Notes under the pieces: model-generated
Database searches by the model: none
Told to the model about the DNA's origin: nothing
The model's input: only the letters and a program-made list of their open reading frames with translations
Position numbers and translations under genes: made by a program
Part shown: piece after piece, positions 39,503-47,877 of the stretch
How the letters are laid out: each line of letters begins with the position of its first letter
Position numbering within the stretch: position 1 is the stretch's first letter
Assembly: GCF_000374045.1 (NCBI RefSeq)
Contig: NZ_KB893314.1
Location: forward strand, 495,115 to 559,114
DNA length: 64,000 nucleotides
Direction of reading: 5' to 3'
Source of the DNA: Segetibacter koreensis DSM 18137
GTDB lineage: Bacteria; Bacteroidota; Bacteroidia; Chitinophagales; Chitinophagaceae

Positions 39503-39960
39503 AGGGAAAGGTTTATAGGATCTATGATAATTTTAGTTACTACACCCCATATTCTAAAATCCATATCTTCTGTTATAGGAACAGGTGGAAATTTTGGATT
39601 GGCCGGCAGTAACCTAACTGCGTTACTGTTTATAATATATCTCTTGACAGTAAATTCACCATTTAAGACAGCAACAACAATCATATTATTTACAGGGGTA
39701 ATTGATTTATCCACCACTAACAATGCCCCAGGAGGTATAAAAGCATTTATCATTGATTCACCGTCCACCTTTACTGCAAAAGTGGAAAGGGGTCTGGGTT
39801 TTAGGTAAGCATTGAAGTCGATCTCTTCCTCCATATAATCCATCGCAGGGGAGGGGAAGCCTGCAGGAACTGATTGATCATATAATCTCAGTGTCACACA
39901 TTCTGTACTTGCTATTCTGTATACCTTAAATTCATCTAGTCCGAACACTACCTCTTCCAT
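39499..39960 (-). CDS. umuD: UmuD-like S24 peptidase / polymerase V accessory subunit
   Basis: A 153-residue LexA/UmuD-type self-cleaving protein. The cleavage region is [15 protein letters not shown], the catalytic Ser is in [10 protein letters not shown] and the Lys in GEFTVKRY. I use the ATG at 39960; an extension to a TTG at 39978 lies inside the palindrome described next. It lacks a DNA-binding domain, so it is the polymerase subunit and not a repressor. First gene of the five-gene operon. Confidence 0.93.
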   Translation of the reverse strand: MEEVVFGLDEFKVYRIASTECVTLRLYDQSVPAGFPSPAMDYMEEEIDFNAYLKPRPLSTFAVKVDGESMINAFIPPGALLVVDKSITPVNNMIVVAVLNGEFTVKRYIINSNAVRLLPANPKFPPVPITEDMDFRIWGVVTKIIIDPINLSL

Positions 39961-39979
39961 TGCTAATAATTTTAGCAAT
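39959..39979. promoter_or_regulatory. Palindrome at the umuD start (possible operator)
   Basis: ATTGCTAA (39959-39966) and TTAGCAAT (39972-39979) form a perfect inverted repeat with a 5-base spacer touching the umuD start codon. A repressor bound here would block the operon. No LexA gene is in the window, so the regulator is unknown. Confidence 0.5.
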
Positions 39980-40334
39980 TTTACTAAAAAGGGACAAGAG
40001 AATAAAAAAAATTTTAGAAGAGGTAATTAAAGGAACAGTTAAGCTCAGCAATTAGAAAATCTAAAACATTTGAAAAATCCCATTATAGTAAGCAGTTTTT
40101 AGAGCTTAAATAAAAATGGCAGAACAAAGGAAGTGACAGTTTATTTCTGAGTCTTACTAATGATTTTTTTCCTGATATGACTACCAACAGGAAGACTTTT
40201 AATCCCTTCTATTATTATTTGCGTGATTGGGAAATTCCTTTTTAGGGAAGTTCGAACAATCATAGTAATAAAAGCAAGGATAAGAATCTTCTTTATCTGC
40301 CCTATCTTTAACAAGTGTTTGTTATAGGTATAGT

Positions 40335-40396
40335 AAGGAGGCTAAATACACCAAATCAAGTTATTTCCCCCTAAAACTTGTTGGTATAGCCTCCTT
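40335..40396 (+). other. Long hairpin with apical C-tract loop (member 2 of 3)
   Basis: AAGGAGGCTA (40335-40344) pairs with TAGCCTCCTT (40387-40396). Inside, CCAA...CAAGT (40351-40361) pairs with ACTTG...TTGG (40376-40384) with a 2-base bulge, leaving loop TATTTCCCCCTAAA. It lies in the gene-free interval 39980-41404. Likely a structured RNA or a processed transcript end. Confidence 0.55.
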
Positions 40397-40838
40397 TAAA
40401 GTTGCACGTATAAAACTAATTAATTTTTTAAACAAAAGTTTACCCCAAAGTGAAAATAAAATTTTGATAATTCCTGCTTCGCTTACTCTTTCGTTACAAC
40501 GAATTATTATCTTACCTGCCTACCTTTTTTGTACAGGTAACATTAAAAATTTCCGTGTGTGACAGCATTATCAAATTATTCTGAGTTTTTTGTTCTCCCG
40601 TTTTGAGAAGCAAATACACTACTCCTTCATTAAAACGTAGTTAAACATTCTTTTATACCAATCGATATAATCTGTTTTAACTTTTAGAAATGTTTGCGCT
40701 CTCTTGCTGATACTATCTCACTGCCATTTTTTTCAAAATTGCTTGAAATTGTTTTTGTGTTGTTTGCTTTTGTGGAGTTTAAATCTTTTGTAGCAAAATC
40801 TAAACAATTGTTAAGTACTTTCTGACATACTACAAACC

Positions 40839-40871
40839 TTTTGCATTCCTTAGCAATGAGTTGTACCTTTG
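40839..40871 (+). promoter_or_regulatory. Bacteroidota-type promoter for a small RNA
   Basis: TTTTG (40839-40843) and TACCTTTG (40864-40871) are 20 bases apart, a good -33/-7 pair for Bacteroidota sigma factor. Transcription should begin near 40878. Confidence 0.6.
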
Positions 40872-40877
40872 CAAATA

Positions 40878-40967
40878 CCAAAGTCCAAACATTGAAATAT
40901 AAAGGGAGCAATTAAGTGCTTGCCAACTTGTACCCCCCAAGAGTAAAGTACTGCTCCCTATTCTTTT
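40878..40967 (+). ncRNA. Candidate small RNA with C-loop hairpin (member 3 of 3)
   Basis: Begins just after a good promoter pair and ends in a stable hairpin: AGGGAGC (40903-40909) and AGTGCT (40915-40920) pair with AGTACT and GCTCCCT (40947-40959), and CTTG (40927) with CAAG (40938) around loop TACCCCC; then TTCTTTTATT. No open frame covers it. It looks like an untranslated RNA of roughly 90 bases. Confidence 0.5.
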
Positions 40968-41085
40968 ATTAAGTTATTTTACATCCGGAAGTCAAAAATT
41001 AAAACAATTGATGAATTAATTAAATTACCAGATAAATATTACTTTTATATTGGTAATAAGTAACAAGTTTTTCTTTTTCAAAGAA

Positions 41086-41110
41086 AGCTGGATTTCTATC
41101 CGGCTTTTTT
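41086..41110 (+). terminator. Rho-independent terminator
   Basis: AGCTGGAT (41086-41093) pairs with ATCCGGCT (41098-41105), one G-T pair, loop TTCT, followed by a T-run. No gene ends here, so it may end a longer form of the upstream RNA. Confidence 0.75.
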
Positions 41111-41298
41111 TATAACAGTTGCAACCTACTTATTAAGCATAAGTGCAATCGTTTTTAAATCGCCCTAACAAAAGCCTTTAGGTAATTGTAAAGTCTTTTT
41201 GATCTTAAACATAATTCAGCTACCATAGTAAACATCATTGGTAAATAAAGGAACTTCTATTGATTTCTTCTTTTGTCTCACCTTTACCTAGTAACTGT

Positions 41299-41322
41299 AA
41301 GTATTAAAAAAATTTAATACTT
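41299..41322. promoter_or_regulatory. Inverted repeat upstream of receiver gene
   Basis: AAGTATTAA (41299-41307) and TTAATACTT (41314-41322), 9-bp arms with a 6-base A-rich spacer, 80 bases before the 41405 gene. It could be an operator; there is no T-run for a terminator. Confidence 0.4.
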
Positions 41323-41404
41323 GTGGCAGGAATAATAAATTACTTTTATCTACTTATCCCAATACTATTTTGGAATATCAGCATTATAAGTTAAAAAATT
41401 TTCT

Positions 41405-41824
41405 GTGCTTTCTAAGTTTAAACATATTTGGATTGTAGATGATGATCCTGATGATGTAGAAATGCTGAAAGAAGCTCTTGCAAAAAGTTGTTCCGATGTG
41501 AATTTTATACTTGTAAATAATGGTTTTAACTTACCGGATGCTTTGAAAACAAGTGCTCCGCCTGATTTAATAATCCTTGATATTAACATGCCTGTCATGG
41601 ATGGTAAAGAGTGTTTAAAAGTAATCAAAAGCAATCCACGAATGAAAGCAGTACCGATAATGATGTATTCCACTTCAACCAGTAAAAAGGACATTGAAGC
41701 ATGTTATTTATTAGGAGCTGACTATTATGTAATAAAGCCATGCTGTATGGAAGAATTAGATCAACTTACTGAAGAAATATGTACCGGAGAGATAAAATCT
41801 TCTATAAAGTGTAAACTATCTTAA
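41405..41824 (+). CDS. Single-domain response regulator receiver
   Basis: A 139-residue stand-alone receiver. Acidic pair IVDDDPDD, phosphoacceptor in LIILDINMPVMDG (about residue 59), Thr/Ser in MMYSTSTS and Lys in YYVIKPC. No output domain and no histidine kinase in the window, so the input and output partners are elsewhere. A GTG start at 41405 is used. It converges with a second receiver, which ends 23 bases away. Confidence 0.9.
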   Translation: MLSKFKHIWIVDDDPDDVEMLKEALAKSCSDVNFILVNNGFNLPDALKTSAPPDLIILDINMPVMDGKECLKVIKSNPRMKAVPIMMYSTSTSKKDIEACYLLGADYYVIKPCCMEELDQLTEEICTGEIKSSIKCKLS

Positions 41825-41846
41825 ACCTTGTAATCTTAGCTGAGAG

Positions 41847-42278
41847 CTAACTACTTTTGCTAAAAAATTCCTCTGCTGTTAATACTGGCCTATTGTTCCA
41901 ATCTATATTACATAACTTACTAAGGATATTTATAGTTTCATCTATTGAGTAAGGCTTCGTCAAATATAAATTTACTCCAGCATCATAATAACTTTTCAGA
42001 CTGTCAATTTTGTCTGCGCCTGAAAGCACTATCAAAGGAATTTTGTCAAGCACTGCGGCACCTCGTATTGCAGAAATGCATTCATCAAGAGTTTTGAAAG
42101 GCATACTTCCATCAATAATAAACAAATCAGGTATTCCGGTTAATTTGACAGCTTCAAAAATTTCATCACAAGTTCCAGCAGGTGTAATGGTTATGGGCAA
42201 ATTAGATAAGAAAACAGCCTCCATGTATAACTCCATGTCATCGAAATCATCATCTGCAATAAGTATGTGTTTTTGCAT
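41847..42278 (-). CDS. Single-domain response regulator receiver
   Basis: A 143-residue stand-alone receiver. HILIADDDFDD, phosphoacceptor in FIIDGSMPF (about residue 56), Ser in VLSGADK, and Lys in YLTKPYS. It points toward the other receiver. The two are related but not near-identical. Such receivers often relay or titrate phosphate; the partner is unknown. Confidence 0.9.
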   Translation of the reverse strand: MQKHILIADDDFDDMELYMEAVFLSNLPITITPAGTCDEIFEAVKLTGIPDLFIIDGSMPFKTLDECISAIRGAAVLDKIPLIVLSGADKIDSLKSYYDAGVNLYLTKPYSIDETINILSKLCNIDWNNRPVLTAEEFFSKSS

Positions 42279-42534
42279 ATTGGATTGTTTAGATCAAATT
42301 CTATATTTTAAAAAAGTAAAATATAAAACTAGCTAAAACAAAATTAAATGAACAAAAAACCTGTTACTATGGTCAGCAGCCATGCATCTTAGGCTATCGC
42401 CAAATACCCCAAAACTGTTTGTAAACTTAAAATGGCTAAAGCAGATGCTTCTTATATCAAAGAGCAAAATAGAACGTCAACGCCTGCTTATACTTGACAA
42501 CTTTGGCATACAACCGTTTGGATACACAAAGCGG

Positions 42535-43362
42535 TCAATCAATGATGGAAATTATTGAAGACATTTTTAAATAACTGACCATTTTTTTTACGATATCTTC
42601 CACTTCTGTGTCATTAAATTTTTCGACCCAATCATGTTCTGGAACTTCTAATAACTCTTCCGAATCAACGAATTGTTGCTTATCATTATATTCATCTATT
42701 TGCAGACGACTTGGAGTTACATCTTTATCTACCAGAAATCCGGTAAAACCAACATCCCATAAGCATTCTATCCTAAAAGGTATTTTTCTTACATGTAAAT
42801 CTTCCAGAGCGTCGGTCACTGGAAATCTGTTTTGGCGCTTGGACTGATATTGAACCTTCCAACCTGCCTCAAATTTTGAGTATCCTCTTAACCATGCGTT
42901 CAAATAATTTCTTTCCCGTTTCTTCAGACAGGACTTACAATATTTCTCTAATACTTCTGCAATTGTTTTTCCTTTAAATCTTGTTTCCGGTTCCCAGTCT
43001 ATTTTTGGTAAAGGCGACAGTCTACTAAGCATCGCATCTTCAGTTTCAAATAATACCTGCCCTCCGTCGCTCAACTCATCCAATGTTCCCCTGTCCCATC
43101 CTCCCGTCCAGTGTGGGATTGTAAAAACAAACAGGTTATTGTCAATATCATTTTCTAATCTGAAATTTGTTTCAGTATTATATTGGCAAGTTAGTATCTC
43201 CGGCAGTTGCGTGTGGTAATCAATTACACGAATTGCTTTTGGTATTCTCAGTATTTTTTTGCGTATAAATCTACTATAACCATATGCTTTGTACCAGCGA
43301 AGAGTGGGTCTGTTATTCTTAAAAAAAACGCTTCTGCACCATAATAAAACAATATTAACCGA
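42535..43362 (-). pseudogene. 5'-truncated gene of unknown family
   Basis: The frame is open for 275 codons from 43362 to the stop at 42535. A start at TTG 43083 gives only 182 residues, but the upstream 93 codons read as credible protein (YKAYGYSRFIRKKILRIPKA, VIDYHTQLPEILTC, FTIPHWTGGWDR) and contain no ATG, so the gene seems to have lost its 5' end. The later part has KGKTIAEVLEKYCKSCLKKR and FRIECLWDVGFTGFLVDKD. No family recognised. Confidence 0.6.
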
Positions 43363-43472
43363 TTAACGCTAGATTTATCCAGCCTAAGCCAATTTCCCTT
43401 AAGCTGGCTTATCCATATTTATGTACAACTACCAATTTTCATGCTGGCATAGCTTTAGAATAAATTCTACAA

Positions 43473-43963
43473 ATGAGCCTGGAAGAATACAAACAAAAAA
43501 GAAAATTTGACAAAACACCAGAACCTACTGGGGGGGCTGGTGATGATACTACGCTTAGGTTTGTAGTGCAAAAACATGCGGCATCTCATCTTCACTATGA
43601 TTTCAGGCTTGAACTAAAAGGAGTTTTAAAAAGCTGGGCTATACCAAAAGGTCCTTCTCTTAATTCCGAGGACAAGAGGCTGGCGACGTCACTGTATCAA
43701 AAAGAGGAGACAAATTGTATATTGATCGAAATCAAAATGATGAAGCTGATACGGTAGCTGCTCCTTATTCAGTAAGACCTTTTCATCATCCGTCCGTATC
43801 CGCGCCCCTTGAATGGAAAGAGATTAATGATAAACTTGATGCTTTGAAATTTGATATAAACAATATTGTAGGTAGGCTTGAAAAGAAAGGAGATTTATTT
43901 ATAAAGGTGATGGACAATAAGATTTCGACAGCAAATTCAAAAATATTGAAAGCATTTTTATGA
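43473..43963 (+). pseudogene. Internally deleted DNA ligase D (LigD) remnant
   Basis: Two pieces of one LigD protein. The first (43473-about 43710) is the start of the 3'-phosphoesterase domain: [19 protein letters not shown] and [11 protein letters not shown]. The second, in a different frame from about 43712, is the end of the primase/polymerase domain: [20 protein letters not shown] and PLEWKEINDKLD. The rest of the phosphoesterase domain, the ligase domain and most of the polymerase are missing. LigD works with Ku in end joining; no Ku gene is present. The gene is dead. Confidence 0.8.
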
Positions 43964-44003
43964 GAAGGAATGAAGCGAAAATATCTTTGACGATGTAGTA
44001 ATA

Positions 44004-44624
44004 ATGTATACTATGATTAATCCTTCAGATTTTTGGCATTGGTTTAAAGCTTATCAAATTGATTATGCTCTAATTCTTAGGTCGGATACAGATTCGGCTC
44101 TAGAAGTAATCGAAAACATTAATGATGAATTGCATAAATATTGTGAAGAGTTGTCAGTAGCAGTTATGAAAGCTCCAGATAACATAATAACAATGGTTGT
44201 GACTGCAAATGGAAACAAACAATATTTTAATGAAGCGGAAGATTTAATCAAGTATTCACCAGAACTTGAAGGCTGGCAATTCGAAGCGCTTAAGCGACCA
44301 GTGGAAGAAGACTTTGTTTGGGAACTTCCAAATGGATTGATGATAAATACAGAAGAAATTTGGTTTGATCCTATATCGGCAGAGGAGAATTCTTCAGTGT
44401 TTGGAATCAGGTTGTACCTTAAGGATTATGAGCTAATAGACACTGAAAGTTTGCAGAATGTTACATTGGAATTAGTACAACAAATGGCAGGAGAAAAGGC
44501 GTTTGCTTTAGATATTGATGTAATTGAAGCAGCAGCATTACCAAATAACAATGAACCAATGATACCAATTAGAAAATTGTCAAATTTTATTAACTGGTAT
44601 AAAGATCATGTACAAAAAAATTAA
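44004..44624 (+). CDS. Hypothetical protein (206 residues), immunity-like composition
   Basis: An acidic soluble protein (NPSDFWHWFKAYQIDYALI, SVAVMKAPDNIITMVVTANG, EDFVWELPNGLMINTEEIWF). Strand-helix alternation suggests an alpha/beta fold such as that of some immunity proteins or DUF695-like proteins, but no motif is decisive. A degraded reading frame and the first copy of a 181-base duplication follow directly. Confidence 0.6.
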   Translation: MYTMINPSDFWHWFKAYQIDYALILRSDTDSALEVIENINDELHKYCEELSVAVMKAPDNIITMVVTANGNKQYFNEAEDLIKYSPELEGWQFEALKRPVEEDFVWELPNGLMINTEEIWFDPISAEENSSVFGIRLYLKDYELIDTESLQNVTLELVQQMAGEKAFALDIDVIEAAALPNNNEPMIPIRKLSNFINWYKDHVQKN

Positions 44625-44648
44625 CAAGATACAAGTTGATGTGAATGG

Positions 44649-44780
44649 GAAGTATTATTTGAACCCGATGACGAAAGAAATTACAGGGCAACTGTTGATC
44701 CTGAAAAGGTCGAAGGTAAAAAAATTGATGTGGAACTATTAAAAGCTATTGCAGAATCAATTGAAGCAATAGGCAGGTAA
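44649..44780 (+). pseudogene. C-terminal gene fragment, copy 1
   Basis: An open tail of 43 residues: EVLFEPDDERNYRATVDPEK then KIDVELLKAIAESIEAIGR, ending at TAA 44778-44780. It has no start in frame. Copy 2 at 45997 encodes the same tail with a four-residue deletion. Parent family unknown. Confidence 0.55.
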
Positions 44781-44898
44781 CGATTTAGGAAAAAGGACAG
44801 TCAGTTATTACCTTCAGCAAGCTCTTGAAGTTACTACTTTTGATCCAATTCTAAATTTATCCATCTACAGACCTTACAAGTACAAAAAATTTCTTGCA
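44718..44898. repeat. 181-base exact duplication, copy 1
   Basis: Identical, as far as I can compare by eye, to 46054-46234 (constant offset 1336). A second similar block, 44941-45002 against 46280-46341 (offset 1339, two mismatches seen), extends the repeat past a short divergent stretch. The exact identity suggests a recent copy event. Confidence 0.85.
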
Positions 44899-44952
44899 TT
44901 CAAATACCATTGTTAAGTAATATTATCTAATAGTAATCCCACATTAAATTAA

Positions 44953-45192
44953 TTAAGAAGTAATATTAATTTCCTCAAAATAAGGTTCAAATTCACCTGT
45001 ACTACTAAAAATAAAAAGTATATCTTTCCCATCTAAATCCCTTGCAAACCAAATCTCAACGTTAAACGAAAATAACTTGTAAAGAGCTATAGAATACCCA
45101 CTTACTTCTCTCTCAGAGATAAGCTCTCCTTCAACCCATAAAACAGCAGCTTTTTGCTCTTGTGTTAATTCCTTATATTCATAAAATGTCAT
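44953..45192 (-). CDS. Small island protein, family shared with the 34330 gene
   Basis: A 79-residue protein (MTFYEYKELTQEQKAAVLWVEG, SIALYKLFSFNVEIWF, STGEFEPYFEEINITS, in parts). Its 3' end lies in the duplicated block, and a 17-codon remnant of the same end is present near 46291-46341. Related in layout to the gene at 34330. Function unknown. Confidence 0.6.
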   Translation of the reverse strand: MTFYEYKELTQEQKAAVLWVEGELISEREVSGYSIALYKLFSFNVEIWFARDLDGKDILFIFSSTGEFEPYFEEINITS

Positions 45193-45560
45193 AGCATTTT
45201 TTTCAGTTGAAATAACTAAGGATAGAGGAACAGAGGAGTATAATATACTGACTCAAACTAACAGGAGGAAGTAAAACTATTTGTATCTAAATCATTCTAA
45301 AAACATATTTGAACTTAGCAGTAAAATGATTAGTAAAACATCTTATAGCTCTTTTTATCTGCTATAAAATGCGTTCCCAACACAGTTACCCACAGCTTTG
45401 GATCTAACGCTATTGTTGAATAACTGGAGTGTCGTAGGATAAGTAATTACAAGTATACAAATATTATCTAATATATCATACTACTAAAAATAATTTTTCT
45501 ACCTGCATTGGCCATGCAAAAGATGAATCCATTGGAGAAAATTGCAGACGAAGCATTCAT

Positions 45561-45885
45561 TACCCTTACATCTTTAAGCATCTGGAGAACTCAAAGGCCA
45601 AGCTCATAGATGCTGTTAAAAAGCAATTAGAGGCTAATTACGGCCAGCAAATACAGAACCTTAATGAGAAAGCTGATAAACAATCAGGAGCTAAATAAGA
45701 AAGACATAATGCTGCTTAATCAGCATTTGGAAAATGAGAAGCAGGAAAAGGAAAATTATAGTAGACAGGTGTTAGAGCTTCAGGAAAAAATGGCAGAACA
45801 AAAGAATATACCGGTATATTTTTGGTTACTATTAATAGCTGCTATAATTATAGGTGGGTTAGCAGGAAGATTGCTTAACTTGTAG
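45561..45885 (+). pseudogene. Tail-anchored coiled-coil gene, copy 1, frameshifted
   Basis: The upstream frame encodes HLENSKAKLIDAVKKQLEAN and YGQQIQNLNEKAD; the downstream frame (ATG at 45664) encodes LLNQHLENEKQEKENYSRQ, then a C-terminal membrane segment VYFWLLLIAAIIIGGLAG. Comparison with copy 2 at 47370 shows that both parts belong to one protein, broken by a frameshift near 45665. The 73-residue second part could still be translated. Confidence 0.65.
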
Positions 45886-45996
45886 CATAAATTAAACTTT
45901 TAATTTACCTGTAACTTATAAATGGCAGGAGTTTTCCTTTCCTGCGTAACTTATTATGGATATAGTTAGAAAATTGCAGTAAATGCTTATGATACT

Positions 45997-46116
45997 GAAG
46001 TATTATTTGAACTGGATGAAGAAAGAAATTATAGGGGAACCATAGATCCAGAGAAAAAAATTGATGTGGAACTATTAAAAGCTATTGCAGAATCAATTGA
46101 AGCAATAGGCAGGTAA
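45997..46116 (+). pseudogene. C-terminal gene fragment, copy 2
   Basis: Open tail EVLFELDEERNYRGTIDPEK then KIDVELLKAIAESIEAIGR, 39 residues, no start. Same tail as at 44649. Confidence 0.55.
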
Positions 46117-46234
46117 CGATTTAGGAAAAAGGACAGTCAGTTATTACCTTCAGCAAGCTCTTGAAGTTACTACTTTTGATCCAATTCTAAATTTATCCAT
46201 CTACAGACCTTACAAGTACAAAAAATTTCTTGCA
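46054..46234. repeat. 181-base exact duplication, copy 2
   Basis: Partner of 44718-44898. It is followed after a short divergent stretch by a degenerate copy of the 3' end of the 44953 gene (46280-46341). Confidence 0.85.
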
Positions 46235-46414
46235 ATTAAATACAATAGTTAACTAAACTATTATGCTATAGGCAATTCAACATTCAATTAATTAAGAAGT
46301 AATATTAATTTGCTCAAAATAAGGTTCAAATTCACCTGTACGTTGAGAAAATGAAGAATAGTGCAGTTCACATATTGTGAAAAACTTTCGTATTAAAGCA
46401 CTTTCCTTGATTAA

Positions 46415-46422
46415 TATATTTG
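46415..46422 (+). promoter_or_regulatory. -7 promoter element for the HEPN-like gene
   Basis: TATATTTG fits TAnnTTTG and ends 4 bases before the ATG at 46427; the mRNA would be leaderless or nearly so. No -33 element found. Confidence 0.45.
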
Positions 46423-46426
46423 GCTA

Positions 46427-47257
46427 ATGGTAATAATTACAAAATATATAAAACGGAGAAGTAGGGAAAGATTAAGTAGGAAAACTATTGCAATTTATGC
46501 AAAATTAATTGCATTATTAGGACGGGAAATTGATGTATATGACACCATTGCGACCTCCTTAAACGAGGAGTTTAGCCTTCAAACTACACCTCCACTCATC
46601 AATAACTTTATGTTCTTCAATTTAGCATTCCGTGACATTATAGGAACGGTAAAACAGTTGATTAGTCTTGAAGGAGAGGAAGACAAAAATTTGCCTAATC
46701 GTGTTTTAGCACATCAATTATATGAATATCTGGAAAAAACCAAAGCACTGTTAGGCGGTAAGTTCAAGGATTCTTTATCGGGTATGCCTGATGAAGTTTA
46801 TTTAGTTAAACAGCTAAACAGACTCAAAGAATATAATAATGCTATTCATAAATACCTGTATAATCATTTACGAGAAATAAGGCATAATACTCTTGGACAT
46901 ATGGATCGCGATGCGATTAAAGTCAATCGTTTAATTAAAACCATCAATTCAAATGATTTGATTAACAGCTTCATATTAATTTTCATGTTGTATGCACTGA
47001 TCCGAAATTTTCACAATACTATAATATATACAATAAGAACCCATCTTGTTGAAGAAAGCCAAAATACAGCTGTCATAGCAGAGATAACACCACCTGAAAC
47101 TAGGATAAGAGGGGTGGATGCTGAATTTAAAAGAATTCACCTGATTATTAGGGAAGTAGATCCTCGAATTGCTGAATTTGTTTGTGACCTTTCACCGGAG
47201 TATATTAAAAAGTTACAGGAGCTTTCTGAGTTTTTGAACAATAAAGAAAAGGGTTAG
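46427..47257 (+). CDS. All-helical protein with HEPN-like RxxxxxH motif
   Basis: A 276-residue, helix-rich protein. Around residue 150 it has HLREIRHNTLGHMDRD; R152 and H158 fit the R-x(4-6)-H motif of HEPN ribonuclease domains (AbiU2- and Cthe_2314-like), which cut RNA in toxin and abortive-infection systems. Residues about 180-196 (SFILIFMLYALIRNF) are hydrophobic. The N-terminus is basic (KYIKRRSRERLSRKT). It is the only clearly intact gene of its length between the receivers and the DISARM operon. The HEPN call is motif-based and uncertain. No nucleotidyltransferase partner is adjacent. Confidence 0.6.
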   Translation: MVIITKYIKRRSRERLSRKTIAIYAKLIALLGREIDVYDTIATSLNEEFSLQTTPPLINNFMFFNLAFRDIIGTVKQLISLEGEEDKNLPNRVLAHQLYEYLEKTKALLGGKFKDSLSGMPDEVYLVKQLNRLKEYNNAIHKYLYNHLREIRHNTLGHMDRDAIKVNRLIKTINSNDLINSFILIFMLYALIRNFHNTIIYTIRTHLVEESQNTAVIAEITPPETRIRGVDAEFKRIHLIIREVDPRIAEFVCDLSPEYIKKLQELSEFLNNKEKG

Positions 47258-47369
47258 GGAAATAAGGAAATGCTTTTTAATGATCGATTGTTTCTGAAGT
47301 TCTTGTTAAGAACCTACTGTTTAGGTTACTATAAATATATTTTAGATCTGTTAACCCCAGTAGCTCTAA

Positions 47370-47684
47370 ATAGTAAAAAGAGCAACTGGAAAACTAGAGC
47401 CTAAACTTGTAGATGATGGTAGAAAGCAATTAGTAGTAAACTACGGCAAGCAGATAGAAAACCTGGATGCTACCATAGTAGCACTTTGTAAAGTAAATGA
47501 GAGGGATGTGAATGTTTTAAATCAGCAACTTCTAGCTGCTAGGGAAGAAAAACAAAATTATACTAAACAAATTCAAGAGCTACAAAAAGAAGTTGAAAAG
47601 GCAGGGAAAATAAGTGTCTATACAATTTTATTAATAATAGCAGCGTTGATTATTGGTTTACTTTTTGGAGGGATTTTTACGTAA
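47370..47684 (+). pseudogene. Tail-anchored coiled-coil gene, copy 2, no start
   Basis: Open for 104 codons with no ATG: LEPKLVDDGRKQLVVNYGKQ, IENLDATIVALCKVNERD, VLNQQLLAAREEKQNYTKQI, then a C-terminal membrane helix VYTILLIIAALIIGLLFGG. A coiled coil followed by a C-tail anchor. It is a diverged paralogue of the 45561 gene and has lost its 5' end (TAA at 47367). Confidence 0.6.
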
Positions 47685-47799
47685 AGTATACAAGATTTTA
47701 AAGCATAATACTTAAGGACCAAGTCGGAAAATTAATAATTATGCGATCACTTCTCGTGCAGCCACATAAAAAATATTTTTATCCGTCATACAACTTTTA

Positions 47800-47853
47800 T
47801 AGTTAATAATAAATCACATAAATATGTAGTTTATGGTATTTTATTATTAACTA
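47800..47853. promoter_or_regulatory. 14-bp perfect inverted repeat upstream of the DISARM operon
   Basis: TAGTTAATAATAAA (47800-47813) and TTTATTATTAACTA (47840-47853), spacer 26 bases, ending 24 bases before the first codon of the HsdR remnant. It could be a regulator site for the defence operon or a leader hairpin. Confidence 0.5.
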
Positions 47854-47877
47854 CATTTAAGACTTCAAGTTTAAACG

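Noticed and set aside
40684..40911. 75-residue open frame on the minus strand
   Set aside because: It overlaps the plus-strand promoter and start of the candidate small RNA, has no family features, and its composition looks like translated intergenic DNA.
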